From DATHWB01 sp035544575 (lineage in GTDB: Bacteria > Actinomycetota > Acidimicrobiia > Spongiisociales > ZC4RG35), in the NCBI GenBank assembly GCA_035544575.1, contig DATKEC010000129.1, positions 24,883 through 88,882 of the forward strand: a stretch of 64,000 bases of DNA, given 5' to 3'. Shown here in pieces: positions 52,010 to 59,706 of the stretch. The notes under the pieces are model-generated. The model searched no databases, was not told the origin of the DNA, and was given only the letters and a program-made list of their open reading frames with translations. The position numbers and the translations under genes were made by a program. Position 1 is the stretch's first letter. Every line of letters begins with the position of its first letter.

Positions 52010-53545
52010 TCAGTCGACGAACCCCGCAACGAGGGACCGCTTCAACTCATTCAGCTCACTGCTCAGCGACACGTGGTACCGATGGGGGTTGACGAGGCGG
52101 CGAACCCCCGCATCTAGACGCTCCAGGTCCGCCAGCCGGCGCTTGCGGGCGCCCTCGACACCCCCCGCCTCGGTCACGCGCTCGCCCCGGTCGAGAACCG
52201 TGACCAGCAACGACTCGACCTCAGAGACGCCGTTGGGTGTCAACGTCCGGGAGATCCCCGGTTGGGTTGGATGGTGAATCGAGATCGTCTCGGACCGATC
52301 GAGCACTTCGTGGGCAAGTGCAAGGACATCAGCGGTGGCGAAGCCTCGCTCGTCGTACACCCTCCACACCCGCTTCGCGCCAGGATTCTGCACCTTCGCC
52401 GGCGTATCCGAGATCTTGATCGCAGGTATCCACTCGCCTGCGTCGTCGGCGACCGCAACTGCCTTGTACACACCGCTGAGCGAAGAGTCACCTTCAGAAG
52501 TCACCAACTTCGATCCAACACCGTGCACGAGACGGGAGACCAGTTGGTCGGCATCGACCCCGTACTGCGGGGCTTCAGTGGCGATCTGGTTCTTCACCTG
52601 CCAGATCGTGAGCTCGTCGAGTCCGCTCGAGAGCACGATCTTCGTCTCGTCGAAGCCGGCCCGGTCCAACAACACGGCGGCTCGCACGGAGAGGTGCGCG
52701 AGGTCCCCGGAGTCGAGCCGGATGCCGACCGGCGTGTGGCCCTTCTTCCGGAGCTCTTCGAAGACGGTGATGGCGTTGGGTATGCCCGAGTCGAGCGTGT
52801 CGATCGTGTCCACCAGTAGGAGGCAGTCGTCCGGATAGACCTCGGCGTATGCGCGGAACGCCTCGAGTTCGCCCCCGCCCACCGCCATGTACACCTGCAC
52901 CATGCTGTGGGCGTGGGTGCCGGAGGAATCGACCCCGACCACGTGTGACATTCCGACATTCGACGAGGAAACGGCCCCGCCGATCAGCGAAGATCGGGTG
53001 GCGGTGTTGGCACCGAACCCGGGGGCCCGGCGAAGTCCGAACTCGATGACCGATCCTCCGGCAGCCGCCTCGACCACGCGCGACGCCTTGGTGGCGATGA
53101 GCGTGGCGAAGTTCATGTGGTTGAGCAGGGGTGTTTCGAGTATCTGCGCCATCGCCAGCGGGGCTTCGACGATGGCTACCGGCGCGTTGGCGTGAACGAC
53201 GCGTCCCTCCGGCACGGCACGCATCGTCACCTCGTCGAATCCCCCCGTCGCACCGAGCCAACCCAGAAAGTCGTCTGCGAACACCTTGGCGCCGCGCGAT
53301 GACCGGATCCCGGCGAGCACGTCGAGTTCGGGCTGGGAGAACCGCACCGACCCCATCCAGTCGAGCAGCGGTTCGAGTCCGGCGCTGACGCAGTATCCGG
53401 CCTGATGGAGGCCGTAGTCGGGATAGGACCGGAAAAAGTGCTCGAATTGAGCGGGACGCTCGTGAAGCCCTGACCGGTAATAGAGCTGGGCCATCGTCAG
53501 CTGGTAGTGATCGGTGAACAGAATGCCTTCGGCGATGTTTGCCAC
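52010..53545 (-). CDS. pncB: Nicotinate phosphoribosyltransferase
   Basis: The enzyme converts nicotinate and PRPP to nicotinate mononucleotide in NAD salvage. The 511-residue protein has FTDHYQLTMAQLYYRSG, EFGLRRAPGFGANTATRSSLIGG, the phospho-accepting His region GVDSSGTHAHSMVQ, and GIRLDSGDLAHLS with GLDELTIWQV. Length fits the longer Gram-positive form. The GTG start has no ribosome-binding site but a TAGCTT box seven bases upstream. It is divergent from the nicotinamidase gene, which supplies its substrate. Confidence 0.95.
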   Translation of the reverse strand: MANIAEGILFTDHYQLTMAQLYYRSGLHERPAQFEHFFRSYPDYGLHQAGYCVSAGLEPLLDWMGSVRFSQPELDVLAGIRSSRGAKVFADDFLGWLGATGGFDEVTMRAVPEGRVVHANAPVAIVEAPLAMAQILETPLLNHMNFATLIATKASRVVEAAAGGSVIEFGLRRAPGFGANTATRSSLIGGAVSSSNVGMSHVVGVDSSGTHAHSMVQVYMAVGGGELEAFRAYAEVYPDDCLLLVDTIDTLDSGIPNAITVFEELRKKGHTPVGIRLDSGDLAHLSVRAAVLLDRAGFDETKIVLSSGLDELTIWQVKNQIATEAPQYGVDADQLVSRLVHGVGSKLVTSEGDSSLSGVYKAVAVADDAGEWIPAIKISDTPAKVQNPGAKRVWRVYDERGFATADVLALAHEVLDRSETISIHHPTQPGISRTLTPNGVSEVESLLVTVLDRGERVTEAGGVEGARKRRLADLERLDAGVRRLVNPHRYHVSLSSELNELKRSLVAGFVD

Positions 53546-53606
53546 GACGTGAAAGCTAGTGGGTCGAGTTGGGTGTCTTCGCCGTCATCCCCATAGGCTT
53601 GGTCTC
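53546..53606. promoter_or_regulatory. Divergent leaderless promoters of pncB and pncA
   Basis: The 61-bp spacer holds two -10-like boxes in mirror positions. On the minus strand TAGCTT (53558-53553) is followed by seven bases and the pncB GTG; on the plus strand TAGGCT (53593-53598 region) is followed by seven to eight bases and the pncA ATG. Neither gene has a Shine-Dalgarno sequence. Joint control of the two salvage enzymes from this spacer is likely. No clear NrtR-type palindrome was recognised. Confidence 0.5.
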
Positions 53607-54191
53607 ATGATCGACTTCAACTCGACCACCGCCCTCCTCGTCGTCGACGTTCAGAACGACTTCGCCGACCCGGGCGGGAATCTCTATGTCTCGGGTGGAG
53701 ACGACGTCGTCGGCGCAGTCAACGCCCACATCGTGCGGGCCTTGTCCGCCGACGCGTTCGTCGTCTACACCCAGGACTGGCATCCTGAGTCCACCCCCCA
53801 TTTCGACGTCGACGGCGGCGTGTGGCCCGTCCACTGCGTCGCCGGGTCCTCGGGGGCGGATTTCCATCCCCGCCTCCTCGTGGCCGGCCCTGTCGTCCGC
53901 AAAGGATCCAACGGTGAGGACGGGTACTCCGGATTCACGATGCGTGACCCCGAGACCGGTGAGACGACTTCGACCGAGCTGGCGGCATTGCTCGCGGCGC
54001 GTTCGATCGTCGTCGTCGTCGTGGTCGGTATCGCATTCGACGTCTGCGTGCGCGCCACCGCGCTCGATGCGAACCGTCTGGGCTTTCCGACCACGGTCGT
54101 CCAATCGGCCACCGCGGCGGTGGAGCTCGAACCCGGAGACACGGAGCGTACGAAGGCGGAACTGACCGCCGCCGGCGTCACGCTGGCATAG
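53607..54191 (+). CDS. pncA: Nicotinamidase / cysteine hydrolase
   Basis: The enzyme deamidates nicotinamide to nicotinate. The 194-residue isochorismatase-fold protein has the triad Asp14 (LVVDVQNDF), Lys99 (VVRKGSN) and Cys147 (GIAFDVCVRATA), and metal ligands in Asp57-x-His59 (QDWHPEST) with WPVHCVAGSSG nearby. The ATG at 53607 is preferred to the in-frame GTG 16 codons upstream, which would run through the promoter of pncB. Its product feeds PncB, encoded divergently. Confidence 0.92.
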   Translation: MIDFNSTTALLVVDVQNDFADPGGNLYVSGGDDVVGAVNAHIVRALSADAFVVYTQDWHPESTPHFDVDGGVWPVHCVAGSSGADFHPRLLVAGPVVRKGSNGEDGYSGFTMRDPETGETTSTELAALLAARSIVVVVVVGIAFDVCVRATALDANRLGFPTTVVQSATAAVELEPGDTERTKAELTAAGVTLA

Positions 54192-54205
54192 CCGGTAGGT
54201 GCGGG

Positions 54206-55738
54206 CTACTTTCGACGCTTCTTCAGAAAGGCGTGCCCACCCATCGCCAGGCCGCCGATCGCGGGCAGCCAGTAGGAAATGATTCGGAAGGTGAGGACCG
54301 GAGCGGCGGCGGCGGCCACGGGTATCCCGAACAACGTGAGCGCCCCGAGCAGTCCGGCTTCGGTGACCCCGAGCCCGCCCGGGGTGCCGGGCAGCCCGCC
54401 GACGATCTGGGACACGCCGAAGGCGCCCACCACCTGGGGTAAAGGCATCACGACGCCGAATGCGATCAGCGTCAGCCCGAGCGTGGCTGCCTCGAGCAGC
54501 GTCCGTGCCGTGAGCAGACCCGCCGATCGTCGGTCGAGGGAGTGATCGACGAGTACGGCGCGAACTCGGTGTCGGAAGCGCACCGGAACAATCCAGGTCA
54601 GCCGGCGCAGAGCGCCCCCGAAAGCAATCAGGCCGGCGGCGAGAGCCACCAGGGCGACTCCCACTGCGAGGATCATTCGGGCAGTCGGCCCGGCAGGGTG
54701 GGTGAACGATGCCCACACGAGACCGAGGCCCGTGGCTCCGGCAAGACCCCCATAAGACAGCACGGTCGCCCGAACCGCCGCACCGATGGCCCGCTCGGTC
54801 TCGTCGTTCACCGACCAGGCCATCGCCAGCGGCGTGACCACGCCGCCGGCGGGTATCAAGCGCGCCACCCCTGTCCCCACCAACGCAGCTCGGAACGCGG
54901 CTCCTGAGGAGATGTGGATCCCGGAGGTCGCCGCTCCCTGGCGGAACAGCGCGCCGAACGCGAACTTCGCACCGAATTCGGTTCCGGCTGCGGCCAACAA
55001 CAAGATCACGGTGACGGTGCCGAGTCGGAGGTCCGTGGCCCTCGATCCTGCCAGCCAGAGATAGGTGGGGAAGCCGATGACCAGCAACGCCGGCGCCCAC
55101 AACAGCCGGCCGCCCTCGACGGCGAGCCGTCTGGGTGGGTCGAGCGCCGGACGCGGGTCCGTGTCGAAGAGGATCCGACCACCGAGGCCTGCTCGTCGCA
55201 GCCCGGCATTTCCCTGGGCACGCCGGACGATCATCATCACCGCCAAGGCGGCAGTCAGGAGGATCACCGGTCGCGACGGCTCGAGCCACAGACCGAACGC
55301 TGGAATGAGTCCCCACCCGATGAACCCGGCGATGCCGCCTCCGATCACCCAGCCGAAGACGGCCCAGATGCCCGGCCAGACGATCAGAGCGGGCATGAAT
55401 CCGACAACCGCTCCGGCCGAGGTGGCAAGACCGCGGCCGCCGCGTTGACGACGCCACACCGGCCAGTTGTTTCCGGCCACCGCGGCGAGACCGATCACCG
55501 CGATCGATGCATTCGAGAACCCGATCTGGCGGGCCGCCAGAACCGGAACCAAACCCTTGAACCCGTCGAGCAGTGCGAGGGTGACACCCGCACCGAGGCC
55601 CAGCGACCGCGTGGCATTCCCAGCACCGGCATTGCCCGTTCCGACGGATCGCAGGTCGGTGCCCCACAATCGACCGACGAGGCTGGCACCCGGAAGGGTC
55701 CCGATGAGCCACGCGGTGAACACGGCAAAGACGATCAC
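54206..55738 (-). CDS. PlsY-like acyltransferase domain fused to an LPG-synthase/UPF0104-type membrane domain
   Basis: The 510-residue polytopic protein combines two families. Residues about 1-190 resemble PlsY, the acylphosphate:glycerol-3-phosphate acyltransferase: GTLPGASLVGRLWGTDLRSV, GTGNAGAGNATRSLG, LLDGFKGLVPVLA and NNWPVWRRQRGGRGLAT, which correspond to its conserved motifs. Residues about 215-505 match the lysylphosphatidylglycerol synthase transmembrane (UPF0104) family, ending in GGLPGTPGGLGVTEAGLLGA and FRIISYWLPAIGG. About a dozen hydrophobic segments are seen. PlsY proteins are normally near 200 residues, so this is a fusion. Whether PlsY activity is kept is unknown, since parts of its motifs are altered (GNN for GH, GFKG for the usual xxKG). 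Confidence 0.8.
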   Translation of the reverse strand: MIVFAVFTAWLIGTLPGASLVGRLWGTDLRSVGTGNAGAGNATRSLGLGAGVTLALLDGFKGLVPVLAARQIGFSNASIAVIGLAAVAGNNWPVWRRQRGGRGLATSAGAVVGFMPALIVWPGIWAVFGWVIGGGIAGFIGWGLIPAFGLWLEPSRPVILLTAALAVMMIVRRAQGNAGLRRAGLGGRILFDTDPRPALDPPRRLAVEGGRLLWAPALLVIGFPTYLWLAGSRATDLRLGTVTVILLLAAAGTEFGAKFAFGALFRQGAATSGIHISSGAAFRAALVGTGVARLIPAGGVVTPLAMAWSVNDETERAIGAAVRATVLSYGGLAGATGLGLVWASFTHPAGPTARMILAVGVALVALAAGLIAFGGALRRLTWIVPVRFRHRVRAVLVDHSLDRRSAGLLTARTLLEAATLGLTLIAFGVVMPLPQVVGAFGVSQIVGGLPGTPGGLGVTEAGLLGALTLFGIPVAAAAAPVLTFRIISYWLPAIGGLAMGGHAFLKKRRK

Positions 55739-55886
55739 GGTGTCGCTCCCTCAGCAACGCCTCACTACTGGACACGGCCCACGCCAACACCAGGGCGCGA
55801 GACGCGGAGCCAGGGTATCGCCGTCGATGCCCCCGGGCGTGTCGTTTCAGCCGGAACCGGACAGAGTGACGCAAGACACGACGCGC

Positions 55887-55928
55887 AACAGCCCGCCGCC
55901 GCCCCGTGCGGGGCTGCGGCGGGCTGTT
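55887..55928. terminator. Long GC-rich stem-loop, probable terminator
   Basis: A 42-bp inverted repeat has two 20-base arms with a single mismatch around a TG loop; each arm begins or ends with AACAGCCCGCCGC or its complement. It lies 20 bases after the zinc-finger ORF stop on the minus strand and is likely its terminator, though no T-run follows on either strand. The 148 bases between it and the PlsY-fusion gene (55739-55886) hold nothing else I recognise beyond the probable promoter of that gene. Confidence 0.7.
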
Positions 55929-55947
55929 CGGTCAGATCCAGGTCAGG

Positions 55948-56124
55948 TCAGGCCTGCTTGCGAGATCCCTTGCGGCCCTGAGGCACTTCGGGGAGCCCAT
56001 AGGACGGACACGGGCAATGGGGTACCGAACAGCTCGTTGGCTCTCGGTGCTCCCGACGCGGGTGTCCGCACGTGGTGCAGCGCTGGCGACCGCCGTCGAT
56101 CGGCCGGGCGTGGGAGCTGGTCAG
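55948..56124 (-). CDS. Small Cys/His zinc-finger protein with apparent CTG start
   Basis: A 58-codon frame directly after the RRM gene encodes RCTTCGHPRREHREPTSC followed by SVPHCPCPSYG and a basic tail ending KGSRKQA. The CxxCGH-x4-H-x6-C-x4-CxC pattern is a plausible zinc site and resembles small actinobacterial Cys/His proteins. The frame has no ATG, GTG or TTG before the motif. A CTG overlaps the RRM stop (CTGA) and lies eight bases after AAGGAG, so a CTG start is the best guess. A frameshift at the end of the RRM gene, producing a fused protein, is the alternative. Confidence 0.6.
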   Translation of the reverse strand: MTSSHARPIDGGRQRCTTCGHPRREHREPTSCSVPHCPCPSYGLPEVPQGRKGSRKQA

Positions 56125-56375
56125 CTCCGGCGCTCCTTGGCGACGTTCACGGTGAGCTGGCGCCCGTCCATGTTGTGGCCGTTGAGCGAGTCGATGGCTG
56201 CCTTCGCCTCTGCGGGCGTCGACATTTCAACGAAGCCGAAGCCGCGTGAACGGCCCGACTCCCGATCGGTGATGACCTGGGCGCTCTTGACCTGGCCATG
56301 GGATCCGAACAACGTCTCGAGATCCGAGGACGTGGTATCGAACGTGAGATTTCCCACGTAGAGATTGGTGGACAT
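56121..56375 (-). CDS. RRM-domain RNA-binding protein
   Basis: The 84-residue protein is a single RNA recognition motif. RNP2 is LYVGNL (residues 5-10) and RNP1 is RGFGFVEM near residue 45, with the expected aromatic positions kept. It ends in basic VAKERRS. Such short RRM proteins are often cold-induced in cyanobacteria and other bacteria. A clear AAGGAG lies seven bases before the ATG, and a long leader with stem-loops precedes it. The stop overlaps the putative CTG of the zinc-finger ORF. Confidence 0.93.
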   Translation of the reverse strand: MSTNLYVGNLTFDTTSSDLETLFGSHGQVKSAQVITDRESGRSRGFGFVEMSTPAEAKAAIDSLNGHNMDGRQLTVNVAKERRS

Positions 56376-56535
56376 TGTTTTGCTCCTTCTGAAGCGTCGA
56401 ACCGTCGGGGCAGGCGCCCCGCTTGACCAGCAATCAGAAGTCGGGCGAAAGCGTCGACGAGAGAAGCAAGTGTCGTTGCGGTTGCCCCACCCGACGGATC
56501 GTGAGATGAGGCGGCGATGTGCGCTTCAGGCGCAC
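56376..56535 (-). promoter_or_regulatory. Structured leader of the RRM gene and possible upstream terminator
   Basis: The 191-nt gap between the thioesterase gene and the RRM gene holds two small perfect stem-loops. GTGCGC-TTCAG-GCGCAC (56519-56535, six base pairs) lies about 30 bases after the thioesterase stop and may end that transcript; no T-run follows. GGGGC-AGGC-GCCCC (56407-56420) lies in the RRM leader about 30 bases before its ATG and could modulate translation, for example with temperature. No known riboswitch was recognised. Confidence 0.35.
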
Positions 56536-56566
56536 GCTGTCATCACAGGTTAGCCGACTCTTGCGG

Positions 56567-56980
56567 TTACCCCGTTCGTTTCGCTCTGAGCACCACCTGG
56601 GTCTGTGTGACCTTGGCCACCAGGTGGTTGTCGTTCGTGATCTCGGTTTCCACCACGACAGTTCCGGACCCGACGTGCAAGGGCCGTGCAGTCGCCACGG
56701 CGGTCCCTTCCCTGACGGCGCGGAGGAAGTTGGTCTTCGACTCGATCGTCGAGGTCCCTGCCGCTCCTTCGGGGAGGTTGAGGAAGGCACACGCCGCGCC
56801 TGCCGAGTCGGCCAGGGCCATCAGCGCCCCGCCATGCATCACCCCGCCGGCGGTGCAGAGTTCGGGCATCCAGTCCAACGACAACACCACCTCGGCGGGG
56901 TCGAGACGGTCGGCCTGGACGCCGAGCGTGGCGCACAAGGGCATCGAGCGGTGAATGAAGTCGGTTGGATCATCGCTCAT
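56567..56980 (-). CDS. PaaI-type hotdog-fold thioesterase
   Basis: The 137-residue protein has the hotdog fold of the 4HBT/PaaI family: MPELCTAGGVMHGGALMALADSAGA with the helix that carries the active-site Asp, and ESKTNFLRAVREGTAVATARPLHVGSG-like strands ending VVETEITNDNHLVAKVTQT. It should hydrolyse acyl-CoA or aryl-CoA thioesters; the substrate is unknown. It lies 36 bases downstream of the SPFH gene on the same strand and may be cotranscribed with it. Confidence 0.9.
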   Translation of the reverse strand: MSDDPTDFIHRSMPLCATLGVQADRLDPAEVVLSLDWMPELCTAGGVMHGGALMALADSAGAACAFLNLPEGAAGTSTIESKTNFLRAVREGTAVATARPLHVGSGTVVVETEITNDNHLVAKVTQTQVVLRAKRTG

Positions 56981-57016
56981 GCGTCGCCTCCGATGCGTCG
57001 CCGCGGGAACCGGGCT

Positions 57017-57799
57017 TCAGCTGCGTCGCTCACCGCCGCCGATGCTTTCGAGCGCCCTCAGCAACTCCATCGGAAGCGGGAAGATGATGGTGGAACTCTG
57101 CTCCGACGAGATCTCCGCCATGGTCTGGAGCAGCCGAAGCTGCATGGCTGCCGGCCGGTCATCCATCAGGCGCGCGGCCTCGGCGAGGTTGGCGGCTGCT
57201 TCCTGCTCGCCGAGCGCGTGGATCACCTTCGCCCGCCGGTCGCGCTCTGACTCGGCCTGCCGAGCCATGGCCCGGCGCATCGAGTCGGGCAATTCGACAT
57301 CCTTGATCTCGACCAGGGAAACCTTGACCCCCCACGGGTCCGTGAGGCTGTCGATGATCTGCTGGAGCTGGCGATTGATCTCGTCGCGGTTGATCAGGAG
57401 TTCGTCCAGTTCCACCTGTCCGACGATGCTGCGCAGCGTGGTTTGGGCCACCTGGGCGGTCGCAAAACCGAAGTCTTCGATCTCGAGGATCGCCTGGTTG
57501 GCGTCGAGAACGCGGAAGTAGGCGACGGCATTCACGCGTACGGTCACGTTGTCCTTGGTGATGACGTCCTGGGGAGGAATGTCGAGTGTCACAGTCCGGA
57601 GGCTCACCCGCACCAGCCGGTCGACGATCGGGATGATGAAGATCAGACCGGGGCCGCGGGCAGGGCCGGTCACCCGGCCGAGCCGGAAGAGCACCCCCCG
57701 TTCGTACTCCGGGAGGATGTGGATCGATGCTCGCAGGAGTACGAGCGCCAACCCGAGCGCGATTGCCAAGCCGGTCACGAAGTCAAAGTTCAGATCCAT
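57017..57799 (-). CDS. SPFH/stomatin-like protein (slipin)
   Basis: The 260-residue protein has an N-terminal membrane helix (TGLAIALGLALVLLRASI), the SPFH domain with YERGVLFRLGRVTGPARGPG, PPQDVITKDNVTVRVNAVAYF and TTLRSIVGQVELDELL, and an Ala/Glu/Arg-rich C-terminal helix for oligomerisation. Slipins build membrane microdomains and are partnered by NfeD proteins. Here the NfeD gene lies directly upstream and overlaps its start by 17 bases, the usual pairing. GAGAGGA precedes the ATG. Confidence 0.93.
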   Translation of the reverse strand: MDLNFDFVTGLAIALGLALVLLRASIHILPEYERGVLFRLGRVTGPARGPGLIFIIPIVDRLVRVSLRTVTLDIPPQDVITKDNVTVRVNAVAYFRVLDANQAILEIEDFGFATAQVAQTTLRSIVGQVELDELLINRDEINRQLQQIIDSLTDPWGVKVSLVEIKDVELPDSMRRAMARQAESERDRRAKVIHALGEQEAAANLAEAARLMDDRPAAMQLRLLQTMAEISSEQSSTIIFPLPMELLRALESIGGGERRS

Positions 57800-59078
57800 G
57801 GTTGTCCTCTCTCGGTTCGACCTTCAGACGGAGATGCTCCACGGCGGTGACGGTGCCGATCGCTCCGTCGATCAGCCTCCCGCCGGTTGGATCCACCGAC
57901 CACCACGTCCCATCCAGAAAGGTCGACCATCCGGTCGTGGCATCTCCAACCACCGTAACTTCCCGTCCCACCAGTGTGCCGACGCCGGTGGTTGCCGGAT
58001 GGCGGCGGGCGGTCAGCGCCAAGCGTCCGGCGTAGGCGCTGCCGAGACCCACCACGAGGGCGGTCGGCCACAGAACCGGCATGCTCACTCCCACCGGACC
58101 GTCGAAGAGAAAGAGTCCGGCCAGGATCAGCGCGATCGTGCCCCCCGCAGCCAGAACTCCCACACCCGGCACGAAGATCTCCCCCACGAACAGCGCCATC
58201 GCCAGGATCAGTAGGGCGACCCCGGCCGTGGCGACCGGAAGGACGCTCAACGCAAAGAAGCCGAGAAGCAGGAGGATGATTCCGGCGATCCCCGCGAAGC
58301 CCATGCCGGGATTGGCCGCCTCGTACACAACGGCGAGTGTTCCGATCGAGAGAAACAGGAGGGCGAGGTTCGGGTCGGCAATCTGGGCGAGCACCTTTCG
58401 GAAGGTCGACATCTCGACCCGCTCCACGATCGCACCGGAAGTCCGGAGGGTGACCTCGGTGCCGCCGACATCGAGCATCATTCCGTCCACCGACTCGAGA
58501 AGGTCTGCGAGATCGGCAGCGATCAGATCGATGACCCTTCGTTCGAGTGCCTCGGTTGCCGTGATCGAAGCGCCGTCGCGCACCGAGTCCTCGGCGAATT
58601 CGACGTCGCGGCCTCGCCTCTCCGCCACCGATACCGCGAACGCCGCCGCGTCGTTGATGATCTTGTCGCTCGCCGTTTCCCCCGCCTCGAGATCGACGGG
58701 AGTCGCCGCCCCGATCGACGTGGCCGGTGCCATCGCCGCGACGTGCGCGGACATTGTGATGAACGTACCCGCCGAGGCGGCTCTGGCCCCCTCTGGTTCG
58801 ACGTAGACGATCACCGGGGTCGATGCGTTGAGGAAGGTCTGGACGATGTCGCGCATCGAGGTGTCGAGGCCACCCGGGGTATCGAGGCTCACGACCAACG
58901 GGACACCCGCGGCGGTGGCGTCGTCGACACCCTCCGCGAGGTGGGATGCAACGACCGGCGTGATTGGCCCGTCGACCTCGACGAGCATGACACTCGGAGT
59001 CTGAGCGGCGGCCCCAATCGCGAGTCCACCCGTCAGGATCAGTCCCACGATCAGGCCGCCCATGGCAGGCCGTCTCAT
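57783..59078 (-). CDS. Long-form NfeD: ClpP-like serine protease with membrane and OB domains
   Basis: The 431-residue protein has a signal sequence or first helix (GGLIVGLILTGGLAIGAAAQ), an extracytoplasmic ClpP-like protease domain (about 25-215) with the nucleophile Ser in AASAGTFITMSAH and the Lys in ETASDKIINDAAAF, a block of four to five membrane helices (about 255-375), and a C-terminal OB-fold NfeD domain with VGREVTVVGDATTGWSTFLDG. The ATG at MRRPAMGG is preferred to one 16 codons upstream. It clips substrates beside its slipin partner; stomatin itself is a known substrate in archaeal homologues. Confidence 0.92.
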   Translation of the reverse strand: MRRPAMGGLIVGLILTGGLAIGAAAQTPSVMLVEVDGPITPVVASHLAEGVDDATAAGVPLVVSLDTPGGLDTSMRDIVQTFLNASTPVIVYVEPEGARAASAGTFITMSAHVAAMAPATSIGAATPVDLEAGETASDKIINDAAAFAVSVAERRGRDVEFAEDSVRDGASITATEALERRVIDLIAADLADLLESVDGMMLDVGGTEVTLRTSGAIVERVEMSTFRKVLAQIADPNLALLFLSIGTLAVVYEAANPGMGFAGIAGIILLLLGFFALSVLPVATAGVALLILAMALFVGEIFVPGVGVLAAGGTIALILAGLFLFDGPVGVSMPVLWPTALVVGLGSAYAGRLALTARRHPATTGVGTLVGREVTVVGDATTGWSTFLDGTWWSVDPTGGRLIDGAIGTVTAVEHLRLKVEPREDNHGSEL

Positions 59079-59196
59079 GAACGGATTATGGCCCGATCCC
59101 CCGAATCCGCCACTGATCGCCGGCACTGCGCCGCCGGCGATCTCTCCTCACAGCAGAAGTTGGGTCCCACCTCGAACCAGTTGCCCGCGCCGTCGT

Positions 59197-59604
59197 TCAG
59201 CCCTCGGGCGCGAAGAACTCGTCGAAGGCGTACTGGTCGGCATGGATCACCCACCACTCCGCGACCTTGCCGTCTCGGACATGGAACACACCGACGCCAT
59301 TGACATCGAGCTTCTGGCTGGCCCGCCTGAGGTGCCGGGTCCAGAGGACCGCCGTGTGCTCGTCGTTGGCGAGCACGTCGTGGATCTCCAGGCGGTGCTC
59401 GATCCCATCCGCTCCGAACATGCCTTCGATCACTTTGAAGTGGTCGAAGGCACGGCCCTTGCCGGCGAACTCACCGGAGAAGGGTGTCCGACCCGGAGCC
59501 CGCCACACGAAATCGTCGGAAGCGAGCTCATCGAGGCCGTCCATGTCGCCGCTGTTCAGGGCGGTCAGGAACCTCCGTACCACGGTCTCGTTCGGATGTG
59601 TCAT
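59197..59604 (-). CDS. SnoaL/NTF2-like domain protein
   Basis: The 135-residue protein has the cone-shaped NTF2-like fold: NETVVRRFLTALNSGDMDGLDELASDDFVWRAPG, then GEFAGKGRAFDHFKVIEGMFG and VNGVGVFHVRDGKVAEWWVIHADQ. Members include ketosteroid-isomerase-like enzymes and small-ligand binders; the ligand here is unknown. The ATG of MTHPNETVV follows GGGAGG by five bases, which decides the start. It is divergent from the prolyl aminopeptidase gene. Confidence 0.86.
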   Translation of the reverse strand: MTHPNETVVRRFLTALNSGDMDGLDELASDDFVWRAPGRTPFSGEFAGKGRAFDHFKVIEGMFGADGIEHRLEIHDVLANDEHTAVLWTRHLRRASQKLDVNGVGVFHVRDGKVAEWWVIHADQYAFDEFFAPEG

Positions 59605-59706
59605 GGCACCTCCCTTCGGATCCATCGGAGCGCACCCCACGCTACCCCTGGCGCACCGTCCGCGGCCGGCGGGCACTCGAATAGTCTCGCCCGCGGAAAG
59701 GGGCAC

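Noticed and set aside
53559..53606. A 16-codon extension of pncA from an upstream GTG
   Set aside because: It would run through the shared promoter spacer, and the residues are not part of the nicotinamidase fold.
53556..55874. A 772-codon minus-strand frame overlapping the PlsY fusion gene and antisense to pncA
   Set aside because: The frame used by the PlsY-fusion product has coherent membrane helices and motifs; this one is Arg-rich nonsense in another frame.
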